Below are positions 1-8,577 of a stretch of DNA of 44,736 nucleotides, in pieces. Position 1 is the stretch's first letter, and each line of letters begins with the position of its first letter. A program made the position numbers and the translations under genes. Below the pieces are notes generated by a model. That model ran no database searches. It was not told where the DNA came from and was given only the letters and a program-made list of their open reading frames with translations. The stretch is from Candidatus Nanopelagicales bacterium (lineage in GTDB: Bacteria > Actinomycetota > Actinomycetes > S36-B12 > UBA5976): positions 1 through 44,736 of the forward strand of contig JAGYJD010000013.1 in the NCBI GenBank assembly GCA_018402365.1, read 5' to 3'.

Positions 1-852
1 CCAAAGATCAAATCCAAATTAAACCTCTTGCAAAGCGACTTAAAGGCTTTTGGGGTAAGTGATGCTTTTGAAGTGGCGCACTTTCCAACCTACCCACCAA
101 TAAAGAAAGCTAAGGCAAAAAATCAAGTTTTCACTTTGCATGATTTAACTTGGTGGAAGTTTCCAGAAACTGCCTCTTTGCTTGGAAAACGCTACTACAA
201 ATTTCATGCCCAAAGAGCCGTCAAAGAATCTGAGGCAATTATTGTCCCTAGTCGATATGTAGCCAGAGAAGTTGTTGAGCTGTTTAAGATTAATGAAAAT
301 TTAGTACATGTAATTCAGCACGGAAATTCACTCCCCAATGACGGGGTTGAGATATTTAATAATTCAAAACCTTATTTTTTATCTATTGGAACTATTGAGC
401 CTAGAAAAAATTTAGAAACCTACGCCAAGGCAATTAAAAGAAGTGGCCTTTTAAAAACTCACGATTTTATTCACGTGGGTAGAGATGCCTGGGGAACTTT
501 GCCAAAAGAATTCAAAAGAATAAGAGCTTCTTTAGATAGTGAGTTGGCTGCCTTAGTAAAAGGCGCTAAAGCAATTGTGATGCCATCTATCTATGAAGGT
601 TTTGGGCTGCCCATGTTAGAGGCGCATGCTTTAGGAACTCCAGTTATTGGCAATAACATTGGCGCCCTAAAGGAACTTCAGTTAAAAGAAGATTTATTGG
701 TTGACTGTCAGGTTACCGACGAATTTGCAGATGGCTTAATTGAGTTTTCTCAAAATTCAATCAAGCTTTCTCAAACTTCAATTTCACAAAGCCAACTATT
801 AAATTGGGATTTAGCGGCAAAGCAACATCGTCAATTATACGAAAGTCTCTAG
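1..852 (+). CDS. GT4-type glycosyltransferase, 5' end outside the window
   Basis: Glycosyltransferase of the GT-B fold (GT4/Glycos_transf_1 type), probably adding a sugar to a surface polysaccharide in the cytoplasm. The frame is open from base 1, with no stop before the first possible TTG start at 28, so the gene very likely begins upstream; 283 residues are visible. The C-terminal half shows the family's sugar-nucleotide motif: IEPRKNLE, then YEGFGLPMLEAHALGTPVI, where the E-x-GFGLP-x(2)-E block is the usual donor-binding site. The stop codon overlaps the next gene's GTG by one base (TAGTG), so the two are probably co-translated with the WecG-type transferase. Acceptor and donor cannot be read from the sequence. 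Confidence 0.88.
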   Translation, partial: PKIKSKLNLLQSDLKAFGVSDAFEVAHFPTYPPIKKAKAKNQVFTLHDLTWWKFPETASLLGKRYYKFHAQRAVKESEAIIVPSRYVAREVVELFKINENLVHVIQHGNSLPNDGVEIFNNSKPYFLSIGTIEPRKNLETYAKAIKRSGLLKTHDFIHVGRDAWGTLPKEFKRIRASLDSELAALVKGAKAIVMPSIYEGFGLPMLEAHALGTPVIGNNIGALKELQLKEDLLVDCQVTDEFADGLIEFSQNSIKLSQTSISQSQLLNWDLAAKQHRQLYESL

Positions 853-1601
853 TGAAAACGATACGGATAAGCGCGGTCGAATTAGATTTACTCACACCTG
901 CTACAGCGTTAGTGCAAATTAAACAATTTTTGCAAACACCAGAAACTAAATATGTCTTAACGCCAAACGCGGGGCAGCTAGTTTCTTATAGAGAAAATTT
1001 AAAACTAAGAAATTTTTTACTCAATGCAAATTTACGACTAATTGACGGGTGGCCATTAGCAGTGGCAGTTAGCCTGGCAGAGGGCAAGAAATGGCCTCGG
1101 GTAACCGGTAGCGATCTACTTCCTAAGCTATTTAGAGATTTAGATAATCAAGTAAGAGTAGGAATAATTGGTGGGACTGATGGTCCCAGTGTTTTAACTC
1201 AATTAAAAAATAAGTTTCCAAATTTAAATTTAGTTTTAGTAAATGATGAAATTTGGGATGAAACTGCTAATAATTCAAAAAAAATTGCTGAACTCTGTGA
1301 AGACTCAAATGTTGAGCTATTAATTCTTGCTTTAGGACATCCAAAACAAGAATTGCTTGCTGAGGATTTAAGTAAACAAAAAATTTTAGGACTTAAGTTA
1401 GTGCTTTGTTTTGGTGCCAGCGTTGATTTTTTAGTCGGATCGCAAAAAAGAGCACCAGAATTTTTACAAAAAATTGGATTTGAATGGCTCTATAGATTAT
1501 TGCTTAATCCCAAAAAATTTGCTAAGAGGTACTTGTTAGCTATTTGGCCATCGCTTATTTTGTTAGTAAGTGCGATTAGGATTAGATTTTTTAAAAATTA
1601 G
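852..1601 (+). CDS. WecG/TagA/CpsF-family glycosyltransferase
   Basis: Member of the WecG/TagA/CpsF (GT26) family, which transfers N-acetyl-mannosamine(-uronate) or a related sugar to an undecaprenyl-linked acceptor at the inner face of the membrane. Family marks: TPNAGQLVSYRENLKLR, then LIDGWPLAVA and R-V-TGSDLLP, followed by a GGTDGP segment and the LGHPKQE block near the C-terminus. The frame could extend upstream to 804, but the GTG at 852, which overlaps the previous stop by one base, gives an N-terminus (VKTIRISAVELDLL) of the family's normal length (249 residues). The basic, hydrophobic tail may touch the membrane. It ends one base from the convergent SET gene. The exact sugar is unknown. 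Confidence 0.87.
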   Translation: MKTIRISAVELDLLTPATALVQIKQFLQTPETKYVLTPNAGQLVSYRENLKLRNFLLNANLRLIDGWPLAVAVSLAEGKKWPRVTGSDLLPKLFRDLDNQVRVGIIGGTDGPSVLTQLKNKFPNLNLVLVNDEIWDETANNSKKIAELCEDSNVELLILALGHPKQELLAEDLSKQKILGLKLVLCFGASVDFLVGSQKRAPEFLQKIGFEWLYRLLLNPKKFAKRYLLAIWPSLILLVSAIRIRFFKN

Positions 1602-1602
1602 T

Positions 1603-2094
1603 TTAATTTTTAATTTTTTGCTGTAAATATGAGCTAAAAAATCCATCATATTTTTTTTGTAAGTCCGGCTTTGTCCAGTCTTTACCTGTTACTAACTTTC
1701 TACAGTTACTACTTTTGCACTCACAAACAAATTCATCGTAAGGATCACTATCACTCATTGCGTAATCGTAAGAAATCTCTTCACCAATTTGAATATCTTC
1801 CAAAGCTACCACCACGGTTGCCCCCAGCAGTCCACAATTTGGGTTGCATGAATGATTGACTTGATCCCCTGGCTCGGGCGTTTCACCAGAAACTAAATAT
1901 AATTCATCAGAAATTTGAATAGAGCGAGAAATTCTTTCAAGGGTGTAATTCTTTAATTCATTTTTAGTTACTGCATAACCACCAAAACTTGCTACGGTCT
2001 CACCTTCACTGATTGGCGCAATCGCAAAAGTTCCCCAGCCTTTTTTTTCTGTTTTTCTCGCTTCGGCCTTAGGGCTTAACCAATTGTGTAACAA
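1603..2094 (-). CDS. SET-domain protein (putative lysine methyltransferase)
   Basis: A 163-residue single-domain SET protein. SET proteins transfer a methyl group from S-adenosylmethionine to protein lysines. Visible signature: GWGTFA near the N-terminus, NHSCNPNC (the SET pseudoknot N-H-S-C motif), GEEISYDYA (the catalytic tyrosine block), and a C-E-C-x4-C post-SET-like cysteine cluster that, with the cysteine of NPNC, could bind zinc. Start is TTG at 2094, since an in-frame stop lies nine bases upstream; a GAGG motif sits four bases before it. It is convergent with the WecG-type gene, with one base between the stops. Substrate is unknown; ribosomal or DNA-binding proteins are possible but unsupported here. 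Confidence 0.85.
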   Translation of the reverse strand: MLHNWLSPKAEARKTEKKGWGTFAIAPISEGETVASFGGYAVTKNELKNYTLERISRSIQISDELYLVSGETPEPGDQVNHSCNPNCGLLGATVVVALEDIQIGEEISYDYAMSDSDPYDEFVCECKSSNCRKLVTGKDWTKPDLQKKYDGFFSSYLQQKIKN

Positions 2095-2164
2095 CTCACC
2101 TCAACTCTTTCAGAAAGGCAATCTTTCCACCCATAAATCTTTTCGTTCGAGAACGACCTACTAC

Positions 2165-2170
2165 TAGGCT
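2165..2170 (+). promoter_or_regulatory. -10 element (TAGGCT) of serS, apparently leaderless
   Basis: TAGGCT lies seven bases before the GTG of serS, so transcription would start on or next to the start codon. No Shine-Dalgarno is present and no convincing -35 is seen. The same arrangement recurs at dnaX, the 9634 glycosyltransferase and other genes here. Confidence 0.6.
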
Positions 2171-2177
2171 ATGGGTT

Positions 2178-3467
2178 GTGATTAATCCCGAAATTTTGAG
2201 AAAAACACCCGAATTAGTTCGCAAGTCGCAGGTTGCCCGAGGGGAGTCACCTGAATTAGTAGATGAATTCGTCGCCCAAGATGCCCGCTGGCGCTCTTTG
2301 ACCGTAAAAACAGATGAATTGAAGAGTGAGCAAAAAAATCTCAATAAGCAAATTGGCCCTGCAAAATCTGCCAATGACAGTGTTGCCTTAGAAAACCTAA
2401 CCAAACGTGGTGGAGAAATTGCCAGTGAAATAGACCGCATAGCAAAAGATTTGGAACAAGCCCGAGAAAAAAGTGAAATGGCCTTAAAAGGTATTTCAAA
2501 TTTAATTGATGATTCGGCCCCAGTAGGAGGCGAAGCTGATTTTGAAGTTATTGAAACTCATGGCGCCATAAAAGATTTTGAAGCATTAAATTTAAAAGTT
2601 TTAGATCACGTTGAGATTGGAAAAAATCTAAACATGATTGACATTGAGCGGGGAGCTAAAGTTTCTGGTTCTCGTTTTTATTATTTAATCGGTGATGGTG
2701 CTTTATTAGAATTAGCCCTTGTAAATTTTGCTATGGACATTGCGCGAGAGTTTGATTTAACTCCAGTAATCCCACCAGCACTTGTAAAGCCGCCAGCTAT
2801 GGAAGGTACAGGTTTTTTAGGTCAGGCAGCAGAAAATGTGTATCGAATAGAAGCTGATGATTTATATTTAGTTGGAACTAGTGAAGTACCACTTGCGGCA
2901 ATGCATATGGATGAAATTCTTAATCCTAATGAATTGCCAATTAGATACGCTGGTTATTCACCGTGTTATAGAAGAGAAGCTGGATCACACGGTCGCGACA
3001 CTAGAGGTATTTTCAGAGTTCACTGGTTTGATAAAGTCGAAATGTTTGTTTTTACTAATCCAGAAAATGCCCTAACTGAGCATCAAAGACTGCTTGAAAT
3101 TGAAAAAACTGTTTTGCAAAGATTAGAAATTCCTTTTCGAGTTATTGACGTAGCTTCTGGTGACATGGGTAGTAGCGCTGCCAGAAAATATGACTGCGAA
3201 GCTTGGATCCCGTCAATGAGTGAGTATCGAGAATTAACTTCAACTTCAAACTGCACTGAATATCAATCTCGCAGATTAAAAATAAGAACGCGAGATGAAA
3301 ACAACAAAACTCAATATGTAGCTACCCTTAATGGCACCCTCATTGCAATGACCAGAACTATCGTGGCACTACTTGAAAATCACCAAAACGCCGAAGGCGG
3401 AGTTGATATTCCAAAAGCGTTACAGCCCTATTTACAAAATAGAAGCAGTTTCGATCCAAAAAAATAA
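2178..3467 (+). CDS. serS: Serine--tRNA ligase
   Basis: Class II aminoacyl-tRNA synthetase that charges tRNA-Ser (and tRNA-Sec where present) with serine in the cytoplasm. 429 residues, the usual length. The N-terminal coiled-coil arm (about residues 30-100, rich in K/E: TDELKSEQKNLNKQIG) grips the long variable arm of tRNA-Ser. The catalytic core shows TSEVPLAAMH, motif 2 around PCYRREAGSHGRDTRGIFRVHWF, and motif 3 near GTLIAMTRTIVALLENHQ. GTG start at 2178, giving the family N-terminus MINPEILRKTPELVR. Two tRNA-Ser genes follow directly, so enzyme and substrates are clustered. Confidence 0.97.
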   Translation: MINPEILRKTPELVRKSQVARGESPELVDEFVAQDARWRSLTVKTDELKSEQKNLNKQIGPAKSANDSVALENLTKRGGEIASEIDRIAKDLEQAREKSEMALKGISNLIDDSAPVGGEADFEVIETHGAIKDFEALNLKVLDHVEIGKNLNMIDIERGAKVSGSRFYYLIGDGALLELALVNFAMDIAREFDLTPVIPPALVKPPAMEGTGFLGQAAENVYRIEADDLYLVGTSEVPLAAMHMDEILNPNELPIRYAGYSPCYRREAGSHGRDTRGIFRVHWFDKVEMFVFTNPENALTEHQRLLEIEKTVLQRLEIPFRVIDVASGDMGSSAARKYDCEAWIPSMSEYRELTSTSNCTEYQSRRLKIRTRDENNKTQYVATLNGTLIAMTRTIVALLENHQNAEGGVDIPKALQPYLQNRSSFDPKK

Positions 3468-3496
3468 AAGATTTATCCCCACCGTACGATTTACTC

Positions 3497-3586
3497 GGTG
3501 GCGTGTCCGAGCGGCCAAAGGAGCACGCCTCGAAAGCGTGTGAGGGCGAAAGTTCTCCGTGGGTTCAAATCCCACCGCCACCGCCA
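3497..3586 (+). tRNA. tRNA-Ser (anticodon CGA)
   Basis: The 7-bp acceptor stem GGTGGCG/CGCCACC closes a cloverleaf with a long variable arm typical of class II tRNAs. The anticodon loop CTCGAAA gives CGA, reading UCG. The T-arm is GTGGG-TTCAAAT-CCCAC. The 3' CCA is encoded (3584-3586), unlike the other four tRNAs in this window. Confidence 0.96.
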
Positions 3587-3604
3587 AAAAACCCAAAATA
3601 ACCG

Positions 3605-3689
3605 CGGAGGATGCGGGATTCGAACCCGCGAGAGCTTGCACCCAACACGCTTTCCAAGCGTGCGCCATAGGCCACTAGGCGAATCCTCC
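3605..3689 (-). tRNA. tRNA-Ser (anticodon GGA)
   Basis: On the minus strand, acceptor stem GGAGGAT/ATCCTCC, a long variable arm, and anticodon loop TTGGAAA giving GGA, which reads UCC and UCU. T-loop TTCGAAT. The bases after the discriminator are CGG, so CCA is added after transcription. It faces the CGA tRNA-Ser convergently, with 18 bases between them. Confidence 0.96.
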
Positions 3690-3744
3690 GTGGACGAGCC
3701 TACCGAGCACTATTTGTTGAACTTCACCCTCTTACGCTTAGCAA

Positions 3745-3835
3745 TAACTCCTCGTGCGATAGCACCTGTGTCCATACCCCAGGGTTGAAAAACAGCAAGG
3801 TCAGATGCAATCAGTGTTAGGTGCGCGAGGAGCCT
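3745..3835 (+). ncRNA. ffs: Small (4.5S-type) signal recognition particle RNA
   Basis: Bacterial SRP RNA, which binds Ffh and targets membrane proteins to FtsY and the translocon. The conserved domain IV core is visible at 3779-3800: CCAGG, a short stem GUU/AAC closed by a GAAA tetraloop, then AGCAAGG, matching the symmetric-loop pattern C-A-G-G / A-G-C-A. The ends pair: CTCCTCGT (3748-3755) with GCGAGGAG (3825-3832), and GCACCT (3762-3767) with AGGTGC (3819-3824), giving one long hairpin of about 90 nt. A -10-like TACGCT lies at 3733-3738. A position between tRNA-Ser and dnaX is the usual actinobacterial locus. The ends are estimates. The 3' end overlaps the stop-codon end of the opposing flippase gene. 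Confidence 0.88.
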
Positions 3836-5031
3836 TTTCTGGCATTAGCGCGATGCCTTATTTCGGTAACTGTTGCGATCACAATTAGCACAAAAGTTAT
3901 AACAATAAGTACCACTACTACATTCACAATATTTCTTTCGAAAGCAAACACTACTAACAAGCTAGCAATAATTGAACCAATCCAAAGAATTATAGAAACG
4001 CTAGTATCTTCGCGGGCAATTCTTCCGTAAAGTAAAACTTGCAAGATAGCAAATAATGTTCCTTCAAGTGCAAACAACCAAACGTCCTCATAAAGTACCG
4101 CGTAGTTTTTGCCTCCAATTGCATTAACTACAAAATCAGAAGCAAAATAAGCTAATAGAATATATAAAAATCCAATCGCACTTGTTCCTAACAAGGCAAG
4201 CCGTAAAGCAGATGAATCATTATTACCCATTCTTGGAAACAAAACCACGGTCACCGCTTGCGGTAAAAAGAAAGCAATTTTTGCAACTAACATTCCGACT
4301 GAATAAGTGCCCGAATCTTCTGCCGATAAAACTACCCGAGCTAACAAAACATCTACATTAACTAAAACGTACAGTGCTAGTAAGGCTTGTGTTGCTTTTA
4401 TTAGACCTGGATATTCATGATTAATTCTTTTTGCTGTTATAAATTTACGGTGAGTTCCTAAAATATAATGACCGATAAAAGCACTTAATAACATACCAAA
4501 GAAAAACGCATACGCCACAACTTCTAATTCTGGACGTATCAACAATCCAACTATTGCAAACAAGCTTCTGCCTAAACCCAAAACAATATAAATGCCAGCT
4601 AATCTAAAAAAGAATTCATTACCTTGGGCAATACCTGCTTGGGCTGCAATAAATACGAAAGGTGACAAACTAGCTAAGGCTAAAAATAAGATCCAATATT
4701 TAATATCGAATAAATAAGATAAAGGATAGGAAAGTACTGCTACCCCAACTAAAACGATTAGTGAAACTTCTAGAGCAAACTTCAGCAATGACCCATAGTT
4801 TCTTAAGTTAGCGACCCGGCGAGCAATTAACGCTTGCATGCCCAAGGCAACGGTGGTACCAATTTGTATTGAATTCAAAATCGCACCAAAAGCACCAAAA
4901 GATGCTTGATCTAAAGTTCTTGCTGCCACCACGCTGGTCAGGTACGCCAAACCCTGGGGAACCGCTAGACCAATTCCCACCACGACTACGCCCTGAATTA
5001 AGCGACGTTTCTCTGCTGGTGTTGTGGTCAC
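3817..5031 (-). CDS. Wzx/MATE-like polysaccharide flippase
   Basis: Polytopic membrane protein of 404 residues with about 12 hydrophobic segments throughout, like Wzx-type oligosaccharide flippases of the MOP superfamily, which move undecaprenyl-linked repeat units across the cytoplasmic membrane. N-terminal block [32 protein letters not shown] is typical of this group, where the polar SF-G segment follows TM1. A short basic tail ([12 protein letters not shown]) ends the protein. It sits alone on the minus strand between the SRP RNA and tRNA-Pro/dnaX, an interruption of the usual ffs-dnaX neighbourhood. Its last 19 bases lie antisense to the SRP RNA 3' end. The substrate is probably a product of the polysaccharide genes in this window, which is inference. 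Confidence 0.82.
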   Translation of the reverse strand: MTTTPAEKRRLIQGVVVVGIGLAVPQGLAYLTSVVAARTLDQASFGAFGAILNSIQIGTTVALGMQALIARRVANLRNYGSLLKFALEVSLIVLVGVAVLSYPLSYLFDIKYWILFLALASLSPFVFIAAQAGIAQGNEFFFRLAGIYIVLGLGRSLFAIVGLLIRPELEVVAYAFFFGMLLSAFIGHYILGTHRKFITAKRINHEYPGLIKATQALLALYVLVNVDVLLARVVLSAEDSGTYSVGMLVAKIAFFLPQAVTVVLFPRMGNNDSSALRLALLGTSAIGFLYILLAYFASDFVVNAIGGKNYAVLYEDVWLFALEGTLFAILQVLLYGRIAREDTSVSIILWIGSIIASLLVVFAFERNIVNVVVVLIVITFVLIVIATVTEIRHRANARKGSSRT

Positions 5032-5055
5032 AAACCCATCTTCCTCTTTTTAGCG

Positions 5056-5129
<74 letters not shown>

Positions 5130-5146
5130 CCCAACTCGTGCGAGTC

Positions 5147-5152
5147 TAGGCT
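5147..5152 (+). promoter_or_regulatory. -10 element (TAGGCT) of dnaX, apparently leaderless
   Basis: TAGGCT is followed by seven bases and then the dnaX ATG. There is no Shine-Dalgarno, so the mRNA probably starts at the AUG. It lies in the 30-bp gap between tRNA-Pro and dnaX. Confidence 0.6.
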
Positions 5153-5159
5153 GTCTCTC

Positions 5160-6659
5160 ATGGCATTAGCTCTATACCGTAGATATCGACCAGATCGATT
5201 AGACAAAGTGATCGGTCAAGATCACGTGACTATTCCTCTAGCAAGAGCTATCGATTCAAATCAGGTACATCATGCTTATTTATTCTCTGGCCCCCGGGGT
5301 TGCGGCAAGACCAGTACAGCTCGAATTTTGGCTAGGAGCTTAAATTGTGAAAAGGGACCAACCTCCAACCCTTGCGATAAGTGCGAATCTTGCCAAGCCT
5401 TAGCGCCAGGTGGTGTGGGAACGGTAGACATTGTTGAAATTGATGCCGCAACTCATCGCGGAGTTGATGATGCGCGAGATTTAAGAGAACGTGCTGCCTA
5501 TGCCCCAATCGCTGGAAAATATAAAATTTACATAATTGACGAAGCTCATCAGCTAACGACAGATGCAAACAACGCACTACTAAAATTGATTGAAGAGCCA
5601 CCGCCACATCTGCGATTTATTTTTGCAACTACCGAGCCTGAAAAAATGCTTCCTACTATTCGCTCCCGCACCCATCAATATAACTTTCGCTTAGTCTCAA
5701 AAGAAATTCTTGCGAAACTTATGTTAAGTATTTGTGAGCAAGAAAAAATTAAAGTAGAACCCGCTGCCCTTTTAGCGATTGCTCACGCTAGTGGTGGCAG
5801 CGTAAGAGACGCACTTAGTCTTTTAGGGCAGTTAAGTGCTGGGGTAGACGAAAAGGGTTTAACCGAAGAATTTGTGAATTGGGCACTTGGCTTAACCCCG
5901 TCTAATCTTCTTTCCGATTTAGATCAGGCACTCACCACACAAGACTTAGCTACGGCTATGAATGTGGTGCATGAATCTTGCGCACAAGGAATAGAGCCGC
6001 ATCGCTTTCTCTCTGATTTTCTTGAATTTTTAGGTGCCAGACTTAGAGAGCCCACTACTTTGGCTGATTTAAAACTAGTGAAAAAATTGTCAGACGCGGC
6101 AGTTTCGATATCAAATTCAATAACTACTTTAAGATCCTCAACCAACCCAGAGTTGGCTTTAGATTTAGCAATCGCCCGTCTTTTTGTAAACCAAGACCTT
6201 CCAACACAAGTAGCGGTTGCCCCTATTGAGAAAGCAAAACCGACAGTACAAAAAACAGAAAGTAAAAAACCAACTTCAGTAACAGAACTAGCGGATGTCA
6301 AAGTTAGATGGGGCGACGTCTTACAAGAGCTCGGCAGAGTAAGCCGAGTTTCGTGGTTAGTATTTTTTGGCTCAGAAGTTCAAGCACTAACCGTAAATGA
6401 AATCACAATCGGGATCGCCGACTCCGCGAAATTACTGCAAGCAAAAGAAAATAAGCATCTTGATAATTTGAAAAAAGTACTCAAGAGTGCCTTTGGGTTA
6501 GAAGTCGTTGTAAGTGTGATTGCTTTGGTGCGTGAAAAAGTTCAAGAGGACCAGCCCACTCAGCAAGATCAAGACCTAAACGAAAAATCTGGACCAGATC
6601 TCTTGATGGAAAAACTTGGTGCAACAAAAATTGATGAATTTGAAGAGGGCGGTCGCTAG
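5160..6659 (+). CDS. dnaX: DNA polymerase III subunit gamma/tau
   Basis: Clamp-loader ATPase that opens and loads the DnaN clamp and organises the replicase. 499 residues from the ATG at 5160; the frame is open further upstream, but [23 protein letters not shown] is the family's true start. Walker A GPRGCGKT (residues 44-51), the four-cysteine zinc module around residues 61-77 (C..PC-x2-C-x2-C), Walker B and sensor region [24 protein letters not shown], and the arginine-finger segment [20 protein letters not shown] are all present. The C-terminal 130 residues are tau-like and less conserved. The stop TAG is directly followed by the GTG of recR, so translation is probably coupled. I see no clear programmed-frameshift site. 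Confidence 0.97.
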   Translation: MALALYRRYRPDRLDKVIGQDHVTIPLARAIDSNQVHHAYLFSGPRGCGKTSTARILARSLNCEKGPTSNPCDKCESCQALAPGGVGTVDIVEIDAATHRGVDDARDLRERAAYAPIAGKYKIYIIDEAHQLTTDANNALLKLIEEPPPHLRFIFATTEPEKMLPTIRSRTHQYNFRLVSKEILAKLMLSICEQEKIKVEPAALLAIAHASGGSVRDALSLLGQLSAGVDEKGLTEEFVNWALGLTPSNLLSDLDQALTTQDLATAMNVVHESCAQGIEPHRFLSDFLEFLGARLREPTTLADLKLVKKLSDAAVSISNSITTLRSSTNPELALDLAIARLFVNQDLPTQVAVAPIEKAKPTVQKTESKKPTSVTELADVKVRWGDVLQELGRVSRVSWLVFFGSEVQALTVNEITIGIADSAKLLQAKENKHLDNLKKVLKSAFGLEVVVSVIALVREKVQEDQPTQQDQDLNEKSGPDLLMEKLGATKIDEFEEGGR

Positions 6660-7259
6660 GTGTATCAAGGTGCGCTAGCGGAATTAATCGATTCCTTAAA
6701 TAGATTGCCAGGAGTTGGCCCAAAGAGTGCTCAACGTTTGGCTTTTTATTTTTTACAAGCATCAAATGAAGAGGTTGAGGATTTAGCGCAAGCCTTACTC
6801 CAAGTTAAATCTAAAATTAGAGCTTGCTCAATTTGTGGTGCTGTCTCTGAAGTTGACCTTTGTAATATTTGTTCGGACTCAAAACGTGATCTCTCTTTAA
6901 TCTGCGTAGTAGAAGAAGTCAAAGATATTTCTGCTTTAGAGAAAACTAGAGAATTCAAAGGGCGTTACCACGTACTAGGTGGTGCAATCAGTCCCATAGA
7001 TGGCGTTGGGCCTGACCAGCTCAGAATCAAAGAATTAGTTATTCGAGTACAAAAAGAAGAAGTAAAAGAAATAATTTTGGCGACAAATCCAAATCTAGAG
7101 GGTGAAGCTACTGCTTCTTATCTGACTCGGGTTTTAGAACCAAGTGGAATTTTGCTCACGCGGCTAGCTAGCGGTTTGCCGGTGGGTGGGGAGTTGGAAT
7201 ACGCCGATGAGGTCACTTTGGGTCGAGCTTTAATTGGCAGACGACGGGTGTCTAAGTGA
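6660..7259 (+). CDS. recR: Recombination protein RecR
   Basis: Recombination mediator that works with RecO and RecF to load RecA at gaps. 199 residues, full family length. N-terminal helix-hairpin-helix [14 protein letters not shown], a C4 zinc finger [18 protein letters not shown], and a Toprim domain beginning [15 protein letters not shown] and containing the [13 protein letters not shown] block. The GTG start directly follows the dnaX stop, with no gap. The dnaX-recR pair is a widespread operon. The C-terminal [16 protein letters not shown] is the usual RecR ending. Confidence 0.97.
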   Translation: MYQGALAELIDSLNRLPGVGPKSAQRLAFYFLQASNEEVEDLAQALLQVKSKIRACSICGAVSEVDLCNICSDSKRDLSLICVVEEVKDISALEKTREFKGRYHVLGGAISPIDGVGPDQLRIKELVIRVQKEEVKEIILATNPNLEGEATASYLTRVLEPSGILLTRLASGLPVGGELEYADEVTLGRALIGRRRVSK

Positions 7260-7273
7260 TTTTGGCTGTTTTC

Positions 7274-7279
7274 TAGACT
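7274..7279 (+). promoter_or_regulatory. -10 element (TAGACT) of lysC-asd
   Basis: TAGACT lies 27 bases upstream of the lysC GTG, giving a short leader of about 20 nt that carries an AAAAGG ribosome-binding site at 7296-7301. The leader is too short for a lysine riboswitch. Confidence 0.5.
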
Positions 7280-7306
7280 ATAACTTCTCTAACTAAAAGG
7301 TTTTTT

Positions 7307-8575
7307 GTGGCTCTGATCGTTCAAAAGTATGGCGGCTCCTCAGTCTCTGATGCTGAGAGCGTTAAAAGAGTTGCCCGCCGCATTGTTGAGACAAAACAAG
7401 CCGGTAACGATGTAGTTGTAGTTGTCTCTGCAATGGGAGACACCACGGACGAATTAATTGATCTTGCCGAACAAGTTTCACCAAATCCACCAGGACGAGA
7501 ATTAGATATGTTGCTAACCGCTGGTGAAAGAATTTCGATGGCGGTTTTAGCGATGGCAATTTATGATTTAGGTTTTGAAGCCCGCTCATATACCGGTTCT
7601 CAAGCTGGATTAATTACCGACTCAACTCACGGCAGAGCCAGAATTATTGACGTTACTCCCGGAAGAATTAGCCAAGCGCTTTCTGATGGTGCCATCCCGA
7701 TCGTGGCTGGATTTCAAGGCGTTTCACAAGATACAAAGGACATTACAACTTTAGGACGCGGTGGCTCAGACACAACTGCAGTGGCATTAGCTGCTGCCTT
7801 AAAAGCAGAAGTCTGTGAGATTTTTACCGATGTGGACGGAATATTTACAGCAGACCCCCGAATTGTTAAGAAAGCACTTAAACTAGATCAAATCGCATAT
7901 GAAGAAGTTTTAGAGTTAGCAGCAAATGGGGCAAAAATTTTGCACTCGCGCTGCGTTGAATATGCCAGAAGATTTAACGTGCCAATCCACGTAAGATCAA
8001 GTTTTAATAAAAATGAAGGCAGTTGGGTAATTAGTCAAGAAGCAAAGGATGCAACCATGGAACAACCCATAATCTCAGGGGTAGCGCACGACTTAGGTGA
8101 TGCGAAATTAACTTTGGTGGCAGTTCCCGACAAACCTGGCATTGCTGCAACTATTTTTGAAACTGTGGCCTCTAACGGAGTCAACGTTGACATGATTGTG
8201 CAAAATATTGCGGCTTCAGACACAAATAAAACAGATGTTACTTTCACTCTGCCTAAGATTGATGGTAAGAAAGCACTAGCTGCTCTTGAAAGTATTAAAG
8301 ATAAAATTCAATATCAAGAGTTAATATTAGACGAAAACATTGCAAAAATTTCTTTAGTTGGTGCCGGCATGCGATCGCATCCTGGTGTTTCAGCTGATTT
8401 ATTTAGAGCGCTAGCGCAAGCTGGAATAAATATTGAAATGATTTCAACTTCAGAAATTCGAATCTCAGTTGTGACTCGAGCTGAAGATGCCGCCAAGGCG
8501 GTGCAGGCAATTCACTCTGCTTTTGATTTAGATTCAGACACTGACGCAACTGTTCACGCAGGAACAGGTAGATAA
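7307..8575 (+). CDS. lysC: Aspartate kinase
   Basis: Phosphorylates aspartate, the first step to lysine, threonine, methionine and diaminopimelate for peptidoglycan. 422 residues: N-terminal kinase domain ([17 protein letters not shown], then [18 protein letters not shown]) to about residue 245, then two ACT domains that bind the feedback inhibitors ([23 protein letters not shown] and [29 protein letters not shown]). GTG start at 7307 with an AAAAGG motif. The ending [10 protein letters not shown] is like that of Corynebacterium LysC. An internal in-frame ATG at 8057 probably also makes a separate beta subunit. asd follows two bases downstream, so the first two steps of the pathway are one operon. 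Confidence 0.97.
   Translation: MALIVQKYGGSSVSDAESVKRVARRIVETKQAGNDVVVVVSAMGDTTDELIDLAEQVSPNPPGRELDMLLTAGERISMAVLAMAIYDLGFEARSYTGSQAGLITDSTHGRARIIDVTPGRISQALSDGAIPIVAGFQGVSQDTKDITTLGRGGSDTTAVALAAALKAEVCEIFTDVDGIFTADPRIVKKALKLDQIAYEEVLELAANGAKILHSRCVEYARRFNVPIHVRSSFNKNEGSWVISQEAKDATMEQPIISGVAHDLGDAKLTLVAVPDKPGIAATIFETVASNGVNVDMIVQNIAASDTNKTDVTFTLPKIDGKKALAALESIKDKIQYQELILDENIAKISLVGAGMRSHPGVSADLFRALAQAGINIEMISTSEIRISVVTRAEDAAKAVQAIHSAFDLDSDTDATVHAGTGR
8057..8575 (+). CDS. Aspartate kinase beta subunit (internal start within lysC)
   Basis: In-frame ATG at codon 251 of lysC, preceded by AAAGGA (8044-8049) with a seven-base spacer, better than many start sites here. It would produce a 172-residue protein consisting of the two ACT domains, starting [12 protein letters not shown]. 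The alpha2-beta2 aspartate kinase of Corynebacterium glutamicum is made the same way, with a beta subunit of the same length starting at a homologous methionine. The presence of the site is seen; its use is inference. Confidence 0.65.
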   Translation: MEQPIISGVAHDLGDAKLTLVAVPDKPGIAATIFETVASNGVNVDMIVQNIAASDTNKTDVTFTLPKIDGKKALAALESIKDKIQYQELILDENIAKISLVGAGMRSHPGVSADLFRALAQAGINIEMISTSEIRISVVTRAEDAAKAVQAIHSAFDLDSDTDATVHAGTGR

Positions 8576-8577
8576 GA

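Noticed and set aside
3432-3788. Overlapping open frames on both strands across the two tRNA-Ser genes and SRP RNA
   Set aside because: They lie on RNA genes with strong secondary structure and have no recognisable protein domains; they are artefacts of GC-rich stems.
5219-5232. CACGTG inside dnaX as a parS site
   Set aside because: The flanks (AT on one side, AC on the other) do not match parS arms, and the site is in coding sequence far from oriC. The CACGTG at 472-477 fails for the same reason.
6230-6290. Programmed frameshift in dnaX (A runs near the end of the ATPase part)
   Set aside because: The runs are present, but there is no early stop in the alternate frame with a downstream stem in the pattern of the Escherichia coli signal, and AT-rich genomes have such runs by chance.
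7260-7306. Lysine riboswitch in front of lysC
   Set aside because: Only 47 bp separate recR and lysC, far shorter than the lysine aptamer, and no matching structure is seen.
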